Source: Spirochaetales bacterium
GTDB taxonomy: Bacteria > Spirochaetota > Spirochaetia > B11-G9
NCBI GenBank assembly: GCA_027077185.1
Contig: JALTGJ010000353.1
Span: 1-7,851, forward strand
Reading direction: 5' to 3'
Length of the DNA stretch: 7,851 nt
Positions 1 to 6,584 of the stretch are shown here, piece by piece (position 1 is the first letter of the stretch; each line of letters starts with the position of its first letter). Under the pieces are notes generated by a model. That model saw only the letters and a list, made by a program, of their open reading frames with translations, had not been told where the DNA came from and did no database searches. The position numbers and the translations under genes are program-made.

Positions 1-1766
1 TTTTCTCCGGAAGCAATCTTAAGGGAGTTAATAACTTCACCATCATTACTTGCTTTAACTACTTTTTGCAGAATTTCCGTATCCAGACCCTTTATAACCC
101 CGGCATCTATAATTTTCTGCTTTACTTCCTCTTCTGTTATAGGTGAAGAAGAGTTCTCTCCAATAGAGATATATGCTTCCATTTTATCTTCAGATATACT
201 AATTTCTATAAGTTCACTATTAGCAGGACGAACCCTCAAAACTGTATTACCCTCAATTTCAAAAACATCCAAAAATCCATCTATCCGGGAAACTAATTCA
301 TCATTTTTTCTGGAAAGGTTTTCAAGAATTGTAAGGTTTGGAGTCTCTCCGGTCAGGCCAGGAAGCACTTTACCATAGATATCTTTTCCAGGAGCACCTG
401 GCTTCGAAGAACTGAATATACCAATAGTACCATCCTTTTCTACTACTGCAACTTTTTTGCAATCTTCAAGCTTGTATTCATCCAGTGAATCCATTCCAGC
501 CGGTTTTCTTTTAGCATAGTCTTTTTTTATTTTTTCTTTATGAGATTCCAGTTCTTTTGACTTCATCATTTCACATTCAATACTAAAGGTTACTTCCTCT
601 CCAGATTCAGGCTGTTTCCCTTCTACAAGAACATAATCTTTCATTTCTGAATCATGACTTTTATAAAAAGTTAGAATATCTTCCTTTATCTTATTAAAAT
701 TAAGCCCTGAAAATCCGCTTTTTTTTATAGCCTCTCCTACTTCATTAAGTTTCAGAGATTTCCCATTTCCACTTGCTTTAACTATATTAAGAAGCCCCTT
801 CATACCATCTTTTGATGCAGTTATTGAAAATGATGAGTCCCGATCCCTGGTTAAAGGAAAATCTTCCAAAAAGGCTCCGGACTCTACAGTTTCTTTAATA
901 ATTCGGGATATAACCGATTCATCAATAATACTTTCTCTGCTTATTCCAAGAGCCGTAACACTGTTTATTATGCTGTTCACCGAAGGAGCTGTTTCCTGCT
1001 GGGATCCGGAAAGTATCTTTAAAAAAGCAGTGGATTTGTCCCTGGATAATGAAACTATCCAGGACTTCCCCTCAAAGGGCAGTATTTCGATCCAGTTATC
1101 GCCTCTTCTAATAAATCCGGAGTATTCTGCTATTAGCTCATTATTTTTTTTAAGAACTCCCTTGCCAGTAAAAAATTCACTAATGGTATATGGAATTTCA
1201 TCACCAAGAACAGAAATACCTGGTTTGCCCTCAACTGGAGATTCCTTTACAGCAAGAACAGAACCAACATCAGCCCATCCTATCATTAGCACTTCAGGAT
1301 TAATTTTTACAGATTCTCTTACTATTTTTTTTTGAATTGTTGTAATATAGGCTTCTTTTGCTTTTCCAAATGGAAGTTTTGATTTTTTTTGTACTTTCTT
1401 TTTAACCTTTATATTTTCAACACGCTCTCTTGTAATTTCAGGATCAAAGGCAACTTTAAATATTCTTTCTCCATCACTGCCTAATTCATCAGGTATTTCA
1501 AGATTTTCCCAGTGGTAATTCTCATTCAGCTGCGAAACAGGCTCACTTGACTTTGCAACAAAAACCTTTATGGACTTTTCTGTTTTAAGAATTTTTTCGG
1601 CAGCATCTTTTAAAGAACCGGGAATAATTCCAACTTTTACACCCTCTGCATCAAGAAAGGCCGCCATACGTTTTTCTGTCCATTCTTCTCCATCTTTATC
1701 AGGTGTAAATACAAGCTGAGCTGAGGTTTTGTTTGAATTATATTCCAGTTCCAGATTCCCTTTCAC
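1..1766 (-). CDS. fapA: FapA-family (DUF342) protein, C-terminus beyond the left edge
   Basis: The minus-strand frame is open from a GTG at 1766-1764 to the left edge, giving 588 codons without a stop, so the gene is 3'-truncated by the window. FapA/DUF342 proteins are polymer-like beta-rich cytoplasmic proteins; FapA of Vibrio vulnificus affects flagellation. Family character is seen in glycine/proline signatures: GKPGISVLGDEIP (about residues 180-192) and GAPGKDIYGKVLP (about 457-469). Each is followed by a K-N-[ND]-E-L...GF segment, so the region looks duplicated. A basic stretch lies at 118-130. The GTG start is supported because the overlapping GTG two bases upstream runs at once into TGA, and a weak AGGT lies about 9 nt upstream. 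It starts 10 nt after the ATPase stop, implying co-transcription and a shared task. No signal peptide or membrane segment is visible. Family assignment is fairly sure; cellular role is inferred. Confidence 0.82.
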   Translation of the reverse strand, partial: MKGNLELEYNSNKTSAQLVFTPDKDGEEWTEKRMAAFLDAEGVKVGIIPGSLKDAAEKILKTEKSIKVFVAKSSEPVSQLNENYHWENLEIPDELGSDGERIFKVAFDPEITRERVENIKVKKKVQKKSKLPFGKAKEAYITTIQKKIVRESVKINPEVLMIGWADVGSVLAVKESPVEGKPGISVLGDEIPYTISEFFTGKGVLKKNNELIAEYSGFIRRGDNWIEILPFEGKSWIVSLSRDKSTAFLKILSGSQQETAPSVNSIINSVTALGISRESIIDESVISRIIKETVESGAFLEDFPLTRDRDSSFSITASKDGMKGLLNIVKASGNGKSLKLNEVGEAIKKSGFSGLNFNKIKEDILTFYKSHDSEMKDYVLVEGKQPESGEEVTFSIECEMMKSKELESHKEKIKKDYAKRKPAGMDSLDEYKLEDCKKVAVVEKDGTIGIFSSSKPGAPGKDIYGKVLPGLTGETPNLTILENLSRKNDELVSRIDGFLDVFEIEGNTVLRVRPANSELIEISISEDKMEAYISIGENSSSPITEEEVKQKIIDAGVIKGLDTEILQKVVKASNDGEVINSLKIASGE

Positions 1767-1776
1767 ACTTAATTAC

Positions 1777-2913
1777 CTATACCTTATCCCTGGAAAATTC
1801 TAATATTCTTGCTTTTAGAAAATAATTTTCTTTTTTTAAAGAATTTATCTCATACTGCTGTGACCGAATTGTTTCAACAAGATCCCCTTCTGTCAGAGTT
1901 CCGCTATGAAGTAAATTTTCCATAGCTTCCACTTTACTGTCGTAATCTATTTCAGCTTCCATGCTTGCAGTATAATAGCTGTCATTTAAAGCAGATATAT
2001 CCAGAGGATTATTTATTTCCTCCCCTTTTTCCAAAATTTTATCTGCAATACGATATATAGCCTGACTTAGTACAGAATTGGGCTTATAGGCAATAATAGG
2101 TAAGCGGGAATTTAAGGCCGTTTCCTGAAGATGATCAAAATAAATTATTCCCAGATGTTCCAGATTGACACCAAGATATTCCTTACATGACCTTCTTATT
2201 TTAACTGCTTTCTGACTATCCTTTGGATCTTCAAGCATATTCATTATAAGCATAGGTTTAAAAACTGACATTCTTTCCATAAAGGTATTATAACTTTCAG
2301 GATCTTCTACTTTAATTTTATCAATTAGTTTTGGTATATAAATTTTCTGAAAGCTTTTCCCTTCCTGTTTTAAACTATCAAAATATTTGCCTGCCCAGGA
2401 ATCTTTCTTAAAAGACGACGACATTAACCTGAAAACTACATTTTTTAGAAAGAGATAGGCATTTAAGGTTGCTGTTAATGCAGGAGCAGTAACAATTATA
2501 CCCAAAGAAGAGCTAAGAAAAAAATCTACTGTATTAAAACTGGTTCCTGCTCCAAGATCCAGAATAAGATAATCAGCTTCCTGAAGAAACAGTTCACGTA
2601 TAAGTCTGGTTTTCTGACTTGTATCCAGATTAGCCATTCCTGGTATTTCACCATCACCGGAGATAAACCTTAAGTTTCTGTATTCAGTATCAAAAATTAT
2701 ATCTTTAAATTCAGTTTCAGAATTACTTAAAAATGTTCCTATACCATCCCTAACTGCTCCTGTGCCTAAAATAAGGTGTAAATTAGAAGCTCCAAGGTCC
2801 AGATCTACCAGTAAAACTTTTTTTCCTGCCTGTGCCAGAGCAATCGAAATATTGGATGCAAAAAGAGATTTGCCAACTCCTCCTTTTCCACTAGCTATAG
2901 GCAGAACCTGCAT
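1777..2913 (-). CDS. MinD/ParA-family (FlhG/FleN-like) P-loop ATPase
   Basis: A 378-residue deviant-Walker ATPase of the SIMIBI class. Visible motifs are the deviant Walker A GKGGVGKS at residues 9-16 (signature Lys10, P-loop Lys15), the A' motif LLVDLDLGASN at 34-44 and Walker B LILDLGAG at 116-123. The first 20 residues after the start are typical of MinD/FlhG N-termini. The last 50 or so residues are rich in Glu, Lys and Leu and probably form a coiled coil; no MinD-type C-terminal amphipathic membrane helix is obvious. The start is placed at ATG 2913: it has AAAGGAG 7 nt upstream, whereas the in-frame ATG at 2967 would add 18 residues encoded by the promoter itself. These ATPases act by ATP-dependent dimerisation to position structures such as flagella, division sites or chromosomes. 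Adjacency to fapA favours a flagellar or polar role over division-site MinD, but this is inference. Cognate MinC/MinE are absent from the window. Confidence 0.9.
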   Translation of the reverse strand: MQVLPIASGKGGVGKSLFASNISIALAQAGKKVLLVDLDLGASNLHLILGTGAVRDGIGTFLSNSETEFKDIIFDTEYRNLRFISGDGEIPGMANLDTSQKTRLIRELFLQEADYLILDLGAGTSFNTVDFFLSSSLGIIVTAPALTATLNAYLFLKNVVFRLMSSSFKKDSWAGKYFDSLKQEGKSFQKIYIPKLIDKIKVEDPESYNTFMERMSVFKPMLIMNMLEDPKDSQKAVKIRRSCKEYLGVNLEHLGIIYFDHLQETALNSRLPIIAYKPNSVLSQAIYRIADKILEKGEEINNPLDISALNDSYYTASMEAEIDYDSKVEAMENLLHSGTLTEGDLVETIRSQQYEINSLKKENYFLKARILEFSRDKV

Positions 2914-2920
2914 AAAAACA

Positions 2921-2927
2921 CTCCTTT
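2921..2927 (-). promoter_or_regulatory. Ribosome binding site of the MinD-like ATPase gene
   Basis: On the minus strand this reads AAAGGAG, a strong Shine-Dalgarno site ending 7 nt before ATG 2913. It decides the start in favour of 2913 over the longer in-frame ATG at 2967, which has no such site. Confidence 0.85.
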
Positions 2928-2938
2928 TAATTAAACAT

Positions 2939-2967
2939 ATTGTATGCATACCCTGCTGAGTGGTCAA
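2939..2967 (-). promoter_or_regulatory. Sigma-70-type promoter for the ATPase-fapA operon
   Basis: The minus strand reads TTGACC (2967-2962), a 17-nt spacer, then TACAAT (2944-2939). Each hexamer matches the consensus at five of six positions and the spacing is ideal. Transcription would begin near 2932, giving a leader of about 19 nt that holds the Shine-Dalgarno site. The -35 box coincides with the alternative upstream ATG, so that longer protein could not be made from this transcript. Confidence 0.75.
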
Positions 2968-2992
2968 GACCAGGTGTTAATAAAAGCTTTTT

Positions 2993-3061
2993 TCACCTTT
3001 ACTTTAAAGGTAGGAACTAATATACTCTTTTATTCAAAGCTATTTGCGCTGTCTCACCTTT
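2993..3061. repeat. Direct repeat pair TCACCTTT (2993-3000 and 3054-3061)
   Basis: The octamer TCACCTTT occurs twice in the same orientation, 61 bp apart. The first copy overlaps the left arm of the inverted repeat at 2995-3011. The second lies inside the spacer of the candidate forward promoter. A shared binding site controlling both divergent units is possible but unproven. Confidence 0.35.
2995..3011. repeat. Inverted repeat upstream of the ATPase promoter, possible operator
   Basis: ACCTTTA (2995-3001) and TAAAGGT (3005-3011) form perfect 7-nt arms around a 3-nt centre. The element lies about 28 nt upstream of the ATPase -35 box. The spacing suits a dimeric regulator, but no regulator gene lies in the window and the function is inferred. 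The sequence is AT-rich, so chance occurrence is possible. Confidence 0.45.
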
Positions 3062-3072
3062 TTGGTTATAAT
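3044..3072 (+). promoter_or_regulatory. Candidate promoter for the ctp-yjbQ-rsmE-wecG operon
   Basis: A perfect TATAAT at 3067-3072 is preceded, with a 17-nt spacer, by TTGCGC at 3044-3049, which matches only the first three -35 bases. Start near 3079 would leave a leader of about 200 nt. A second TATAAT at 3182-3187 would give a leader of about 85 nt but has no clear -35. The choice between them cannot be made from sequence. Confidence 0.45.
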
Positions 3073-3268
3073 AGCAGTTATTCTCTAATATAGGGGAAAT
3101 ACACTGCGCAATATAGCCCCCAAATTCTAAAAGGGGGATACATCGCACAAGCCTGATTCAGGAATTTATTTTTATTTACGATATAATTTAAATGTATTAT
3201 TGCTGAAGCATCCACTAAAATGGAAATTCCGGCAAATTCGCAATAGAAGATAAGATACGACATTACAT

Positions 3269-3272
3269 GGAG
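3269..3272 (+). promoter_or_regulatory. Ribosome binding site of the Ctp protease gene
   Basis: GGAG ends 6 nt before ATG 3279. It selects that start over the in-frame ATG at 3267, whose own upstream sequence lacks a Shine-Dalgarno match. Confidence 0.7.
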
Positions 3273-3278
3273 ACAAGA

Positions 3279-4688
3279 ATGAAAAAAAAAGAAAGATTTT
3301 TCTGGATTATAATATGCGCTTTTTTACTGGTTTTTTCGGGTGTATCCTTTTTCGGCCCGAATTTACTGGCTTATCAGTCCAACTCTGAAACAAAAGAATA
3401 TCTGGATAGATTTGATTATCTGTTTCAATTTCTCCTAAAAAACTATGTTGATGAGGTCCCTGTAAAAACCTTATATGAAGGAGCCCTTAAGGGCATGTTC
3501 GAAAGCCTTGATGATCCTCATTCATACTATTTAACTGCCAGTGACATGCAGGATATGAATGACACAACAACAGGACGATTCGGAGGAGTTGGCCTTTATA
3601 TTTCAAAACCTGCACCAGGGAATGCAGGGACAGATCCCTTGGACAAATATGTTCAAATTGTTTCTCCTATTGAAGATACCCCTGCTTACAGAGCTGGAGT
3701 TCATGCAGGAGATTATATAACAAAAATTGAAGATGAATCAGTTAAAGATCTAAGCATTGATGAAGTTGTAGATAAATTAAGAGGAGCTCCAGGATCAGAT
3801 GTTAATGTAACCATACTCAGAGGAAAAGAAATTGAATTCGGGGTTACCCTGACAAGAGCCATTATAGAAATCCCAACTGTAAAAGAGGCCATGCTGCCGG
3901 GGGATATTGCCTATTTAAGAATTATCCAGTTTACTCCCTACACTGCAGAAAGAGTAAAGGAAGCAATTAAGTATTTTGAAAGGAATTCATACACCTCATT
4001 AATAATTGATGTAAGAGGAAACCCCGGTGGCCTTTTGGATTCAGTTGCTAAAATTGGAGATTACTTTCTTTCCAGCGGTCCAATAGTTTCCACTAAATCC
4101 AGAATTCGCAGCGAAAACGAGGTATTTACTGCTACCAGATCTGTTCTGGTTCCCGAAGACCTCCCCATTGCAGTACTTATCGACAAGGGATCTGCATCCG
4201 CAGCAGAAATTTTATCAGGAGCCCTTAAAGATACTCATAGGGCTACACTTATAGGTGAAACCAGTTATGGTAAAGGGTCTGTACAAAAAGTAATGGGATT
4301 TCATGATGGTGGGATAAAACTTACCATTGCCAGATATTATACCCCAAATGATATAAATATTGATAAAATAGGAATAGACCCCGACAGGGAAGTAAAGGAA
4401 CCGGAACTAAGTGATGAAGAAATGGAATCTCTGGGAAAGATATTAAAGGAAAACCTGATTTCGAATTTTATAAAAAATCATCCAAAAGCAAAAGAGGCTG
4501 ATCAGCAGATTTTTATTAATGGCCTTAAACAGGAAGGAATTGTACTTAAGACCAGAATAATCAAAAAACTTATAAGAAACGAATATAACAGAAAACTGGA
4601 TATTCCGCCGGTTTATGATCTCGATTTTGATATAATTCTTCAGGAAGCTGTACGAATGCTCCAGGCAGGAGAGATAAAAGGAAAATGA
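3279..4688 (+). CDS. ctpA: S41-family C-terminal processing protease (Ctp)
   Basis: A 469-residue serine protease that cleaves proteins near their C-termini in the envelope. The N-terminus MKKKERFF followed by a hydrophobic stretch to about residue 31 is a signal peptide or membrane anchor, placing the enzyme outside the cytoplasmic membrane. Next come an N-terminal helical region with LDDPHSYY (about 77-84), a PDZ domain at about 100-190 (GGVGLYI to ILRG) and the S41 catalytic core with DVRGNPGGLL (about 244-253). By alignment with E. coli Tsp the catalytic serine is Ser307 in GSASAAE, the general base Lys332 in GKGSVQ, and Asp318 fills the third position. Length is usual for the CtpA/CtpB type. 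Start 3279 is chosen for its GGAG site; 3267 would add four residues. A run of nine A covers codons 2-4. It heads the operon and its TGA overlaps the next ATG. Substrates cannot be read from sequence. Confidence 0.93.
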   Translation: MKKKERFFWIIICAFLLVFSGVSFFGPNLLAYQSNSETKEYLDRFDYLFQFLLKNYVDEVPVKTLYEGALKGMFESLDDPHSYYLTASDMQDMNDTTTGRFGGVGLYISKPAPGNAGTDPLDKYVQIVSPIEDTPAYRAGVHAGDYITKIEDESVKDLSIDEVVDKLRGAPGSDVNVTILRGKEIEFGVTLTRAIIEIPTVKEAMLPGDIAYLRIIQFTPYTAERVKEAIKYFERNSYTSLIIDVRGNPGGLLDSVAKIGDYFLSSGPIVSTKSRIRSENEVFTATRSVLVPEDLPIAVLIDKGSASAAEILSGALKDTHRATLIGETSYGKGSVQKVMGFHDGGIKLTIARYYTPNDINIDKIGIDPDREVKEPELSDEEMESLGKILKENLISNFIKNHPKAKEADQQIFINGLKQEGIVLKTRIIKKLIRNEYNRKLDIPPVYDLDFDIILQEAVRMLQAGEIKGK

Positions 4689-5077
4689 TATCAGAATTAA
4701 TTAGAGTTCAGAGTTCCGCTCACTCAGAATTTATTGATATTACGGACAGAATTGAATCATTTATTAACAAAAATGAAATAAAAGAAGGATTATGTAATAT
4801 TTTTATCCCCCATACTACCTGTGGGGTTACAATAAATGAAAATGCTGACCCTGATGTAAAGGCTGATATGCTCATGGAACTACATAAAATTGTACCCCTT
4901 AGAGATAAATACAGGCATATGGAAGGAAACTCTGCAGCACATATAAAATCAAGTTTCATGGGATTTAGTATTACAGTACCAGTAACAAATTCAAGCCTTT
5001 CATTGGGGACCTGGCAGGGAATCTATCTGTGTGAATTTGACGGTCCAAGGAACAGAACAGTCAGGATCTCAATCTAA
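4685..5077 (+). CDS. yjbQ: YjbQ-family (UPF0047) protein
   Basis: A complete 130-residue cytoplasmic protein with the full YjbQ/UPF0047 signature. It has IPHTTCGVTINENADPDV with His43, Asn51, Glu52 and Asp55, then HMEGNSAAHIKSS with His78 and His86, and a C-terminal GTWQGIYLCEFDGPRNR segment. The clustered His/Glu/Asp residues are thought to form a metal-linked active site. Some family members are annotated as secondary thiamine-phosphate synthase because the E. coli protein shows weak promiscuous activity of that type; the physiological role remains uncertain. The ATG overlaps the ctp stop as ATGA, which favours translational coupling. AGGAG lies 13 nt upstream and AAGG only 3 nt upstream, neither at ideal distance. 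No thiamine genes lie nearby, so context gives no support for a thiamine role. Confidence 0.9.
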   Translation: MISELIRVQSSAHSEFIDITDRIESFINKNEIKEGLCNIFIPHTTCGVTINENADPDVKADMLMELHKIVPLRDKYRHMEGNSAAHIKSSFMGFSITVPVTNSSLSLGTWQGIYLCEFDGPRNRTVRISI

Positions 5078-5079
5078 AA

Positions 5080-5844
5080 ATGCGTTTATTCCTTTTGCCG
5101 GATAGTTTTGCAGGCGATAGTTCTATTGAATTAAGCGGAAAAGACTATCGTTATCTAATTAAAGTCCTTAGATATAAAACTGGAACGGAGTTCTCCGGCA
5201 GAGACAGGAATGGACATATTTATAATTTATGTATTACCAGTATTTCTGCGAACAGTTGTATTTTAAGTATAAAAGATTTAAAACTCGAAAATACAGTACT
5301 TCCGGACATAACTCTGTACCAGTGTATCTGCAAAGGCAAAAAAATGGATCTTATAATACGCCAGGCAACAGAAGCAGGTATTAGCCGGATTGTTCCTGTA
5401 AACAGTGATTTTGCAGTAGCTAAACTGGAGAAAGATAATACCGGTAAAATTGAAAGATGGAATAAAATAAAAAGAGAAGCAATCCAGCAAAGCGGTTCCA
5501 GGGTAAATACTCAAATATGCAATCCAATCAATATTGATGAAATAGAAGATCTATCATATAGTGGCATTGATTCGGATACTAAGAACATTGGTTTATATTT
5601 CCATCAGGAAATACTTGATACAGGTACAATTCATAAGTATCTTAGCACTGAACCGGAAAGGATATCTTTACTTATAGGCCCGGAAGGTGGACTTTCTGAA
5701 AAGGAAATAGAAATATTGAATAATAAAAAATTTAAGTCTGTATTTTTAAAGACTAATATTTTAAGAGCGGAAACAGCAGCATTATATGCACTAAGTGCTG
5801 TTCAGACTATTCTTCTGGAGAGTGAAAATTGGATGCTAAAATAG
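5080..5844 (+). CDS. rsmE: 16S rRNA (uracil1498-N3)-methyltransferase RsmE
   Basis: RsmE methylates N3 of U1498 in 16S rRNA on the assembled 30S subunit, using S-adenosylmethionine. The 254-residue length is normal. An N-terminal PUA-like RNA-binding domain spans about residues 1-70 (HYL-like motif as YRYLIKVLR at 23-31). The SPOUT methyltransferase domain follows: KGKKMDLIIRQATEAG (85-100), ERWNKIKREAIQQSG (125-139), LLIGPEGGLSEKE (197-209) and ILRAETAALYAL (227-238). GPEGG and LRAETA form the trefoil knot that binds the cofactor. The usual QSGR motif reads QSGSR, a one-residue shift. The gene starts 2 nt after yjbQ with only a distant AGGA, so it probably depends on coupling, and its last 16 nt overlap the next gene. 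Confidence 0.95.
   Translation: MRLFLLPDSFAGDSSIELSGKDYRYLIKVLRYKTGTEFSGRDRNGHIYNLCITSISANSCILSIKDLKLENTVLPDITLYQCICKGKKMDLIIRQATEAGISRIVPVNSDFAVAKLEKDNTGKIERWNKIKREAIQQSGSRVNTQICNPINIDEIEDLSYSGIDSDTKNIGLYFHQEILDTGTIHKYLSTEPERISLLIGPEGGLSEKEIEILNNKKFKSVFLKTNILRAETAALYALSAVQTILLESENWMLK
5817..5820 (+). promoter_or_regulatory. Ribosome binding site selecting a TTG start
   Basis: GGAG inside the end of rsmE lies 8 nt before TTG 5829. No in-frame ATG or GTG is found nearby, and the ATG at 5833 is in the rsmE frame, so this site supports the TTG start of the WecG-like gene. Confidence 0.65.
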
Positions 5845-6584
5845 TAGGTGGTAGAAAGAGAATTACTCTTCTGAATGTCCATGTGGATATTGTACCCGAA
5901 GACTCACTGGAAGATGTAATAAGCAATTTACTCCTGGATAAAGGCAGGCACCAGATAATTTTTCTAACTCTTAGAGGACTTCTAAAAGCACGTGGAAACA
6001 ATGAATATGCTGACACTGTCCGTAAAGCAAGTTTGGTTATTCCTGTCTCAAAAAGAATAATCAAAGGAGCAAATTTTCTTAAAAAGAATATTCCTGTCCG
6101 GTACATGCCTTTCAATTTTGCAATAAAGCTGCTTGGAATACTGGAAAAACAAAATCATAGTTTATATCTTGCAGGTTCCAGACCCGCAGAGCTGCAGATT
6201 ACTACAAACAACCTAAGAGATTCTTTCCCCGGACTGGGTATTGTAGGAAGATATGCCGGATACTTTCAGAAAGAGGCAGAAGAAAACATGGTTCTTGCTA
6301 TAAAAAAAGCCTCTCCTTCGCTTATATTTATTGGTAACGGCATTCCAGGTCGAAGTAACTGGTTGTCGAAAAATATGGAAAAGGTTAATCCGGGTTTATT
6401 CTTATGGTGTGGAGAATGTTTTGATATTTTCTCCGGAAAGAAAAAAAAGATTTCAAAGAAAAGCTGGGAAAGAGGGAATTTTGTCTTGTGGGAAGGATTA
6501 AGAAAACCCTGGAAAATTGTAATGGTTTTCCCTCATCTATACTATTTACTACTTCTTCTTATTTACAGAATAAGGAAAATCTAA
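5829..6584 (+). CDS. Divergent WecG/TagA/CpsF-family (GT26) glycosyltransferase-like protein
   Basis: A 251-residue member of the family that transfers N-acetylmannosamine-type sugars to lipid-linked acceptors at the inner face of the membrane. The fold is recognisable: LLNVHVD near 14-20, IIFLT at 43-47, LYLAGSRP at 112-119, FPGLGIVGRYAGYF at 133-146, SLIFIGNGIP at 164-173 and CFDIFSG at 197-203. A basic and hydrophobic C-terminus (about 224-251) fits the membrane-contacting appendage of TagA. Key family motifs are altered. The PDG motif carrying the catalytic aspartate (Asp65 of Thermoanaerobacter TagA) reads PVS at 72-74; the PKQE motif reads PGRS (173-176); the RAP motif is not seen. It may be a pseudo-enzyme or have another specificity. 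The TTG start is supported by GGAG 8 nt upstream and a 16-nt overlap with rsmE. Its stop overlaps convergent fxsA by 4 nt. Confidence 0.78.
   Translation: MDAKIVGGRKRITLLNVHVDIVPEDSLEDVISNLLLDKGRHQIIFLTLRGLLKARGNNEYADTVRKASLVIPVSKRIIKGANFLKKNIPVRYMPFNFAIKLLGILEKQNHSLYLAGSRPAELQITTNNLRDSFPGLGIVGRYAGYFQKEAEENMVLAIKKASPSLIFIGNGIPGRSNWLSKNMEKVNPGLFLWCGECFDIFSGKKKKISKKSWERGNFVLWEGLRKPWKIVMVFPHLYYLLLLLIYRIRKI

Larger units (their letters stand above)
2914..3278. other. Divergent intergenic control region
   Basis: This 365-nt stretch separates the minus-strand ATPase-fapA unit from the plus-strand protease operon. It contains the ATPase promoter, an inverted repeat (2995-3011), two TCACCTTT copies, a plausible forward promoter (3044-3072) and a second isolated TATAAT at 3182-3187 without a good -35. 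It also has small symmetric elements: CCCCC (3117-3121) facing GGGGG (3133-3137) across 11 nt, and CCTGATTCAGG at 3152-3162 followed by a T-rich run. No tRNA, recognised riboswitch or credible small ORF was found; the 61-codon minus-strand frame at 3078-3263 lacks a ribosome binding site. Confidence 0.7.

Noticed and set aside
970..1335. 121-codon plus-strand frame
   Set aside because: It lies wholly antisense to the FapA coding frame, which shows the family motifs; no ribosome binding site or recognisable domain.
2762..2959. 65-codon plus-strand frame
   Set aside because: Antisense to the Walker A region of the ATPase and its promoter; composition is a mirror of that gene.
2914..2967. 18-residue N-terminal extension of the ATPase from ATG 2967
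   Set aside because: The extension is encoded by the promoter and leader; the strong Shine-Dalgarno site and conserved MinD N-terminus both point to ATG 2913.
3152..3178. Possible intrinsic terminator (CCTGATTCAGG plus T-rich run)
   Set aside because: After allowing a 3-nt loop only four base pairs remain and the T tract is interrupted by A, so it is too weak to call.
3078..3263. 61-codon minus-strand frame in the divergent region
   Set aside because: No Shine-Dalgarno site, start close to the ctp start, no recognisable domain, and it covers promoter-like elements.
4720..4959. 79-codon minus-strand frame
   Set aside because: Shadow of yjbQ, which carries all family motifs.
5278..5514. 78-codon minus-strand frame
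   Set aside because: Shadow of rsmE.
5807..6115. 102-codon minus-strand frame
   Set aside because: Shadow of the rsmE end and the WecG-like gene; no ribosome binding site or domain.
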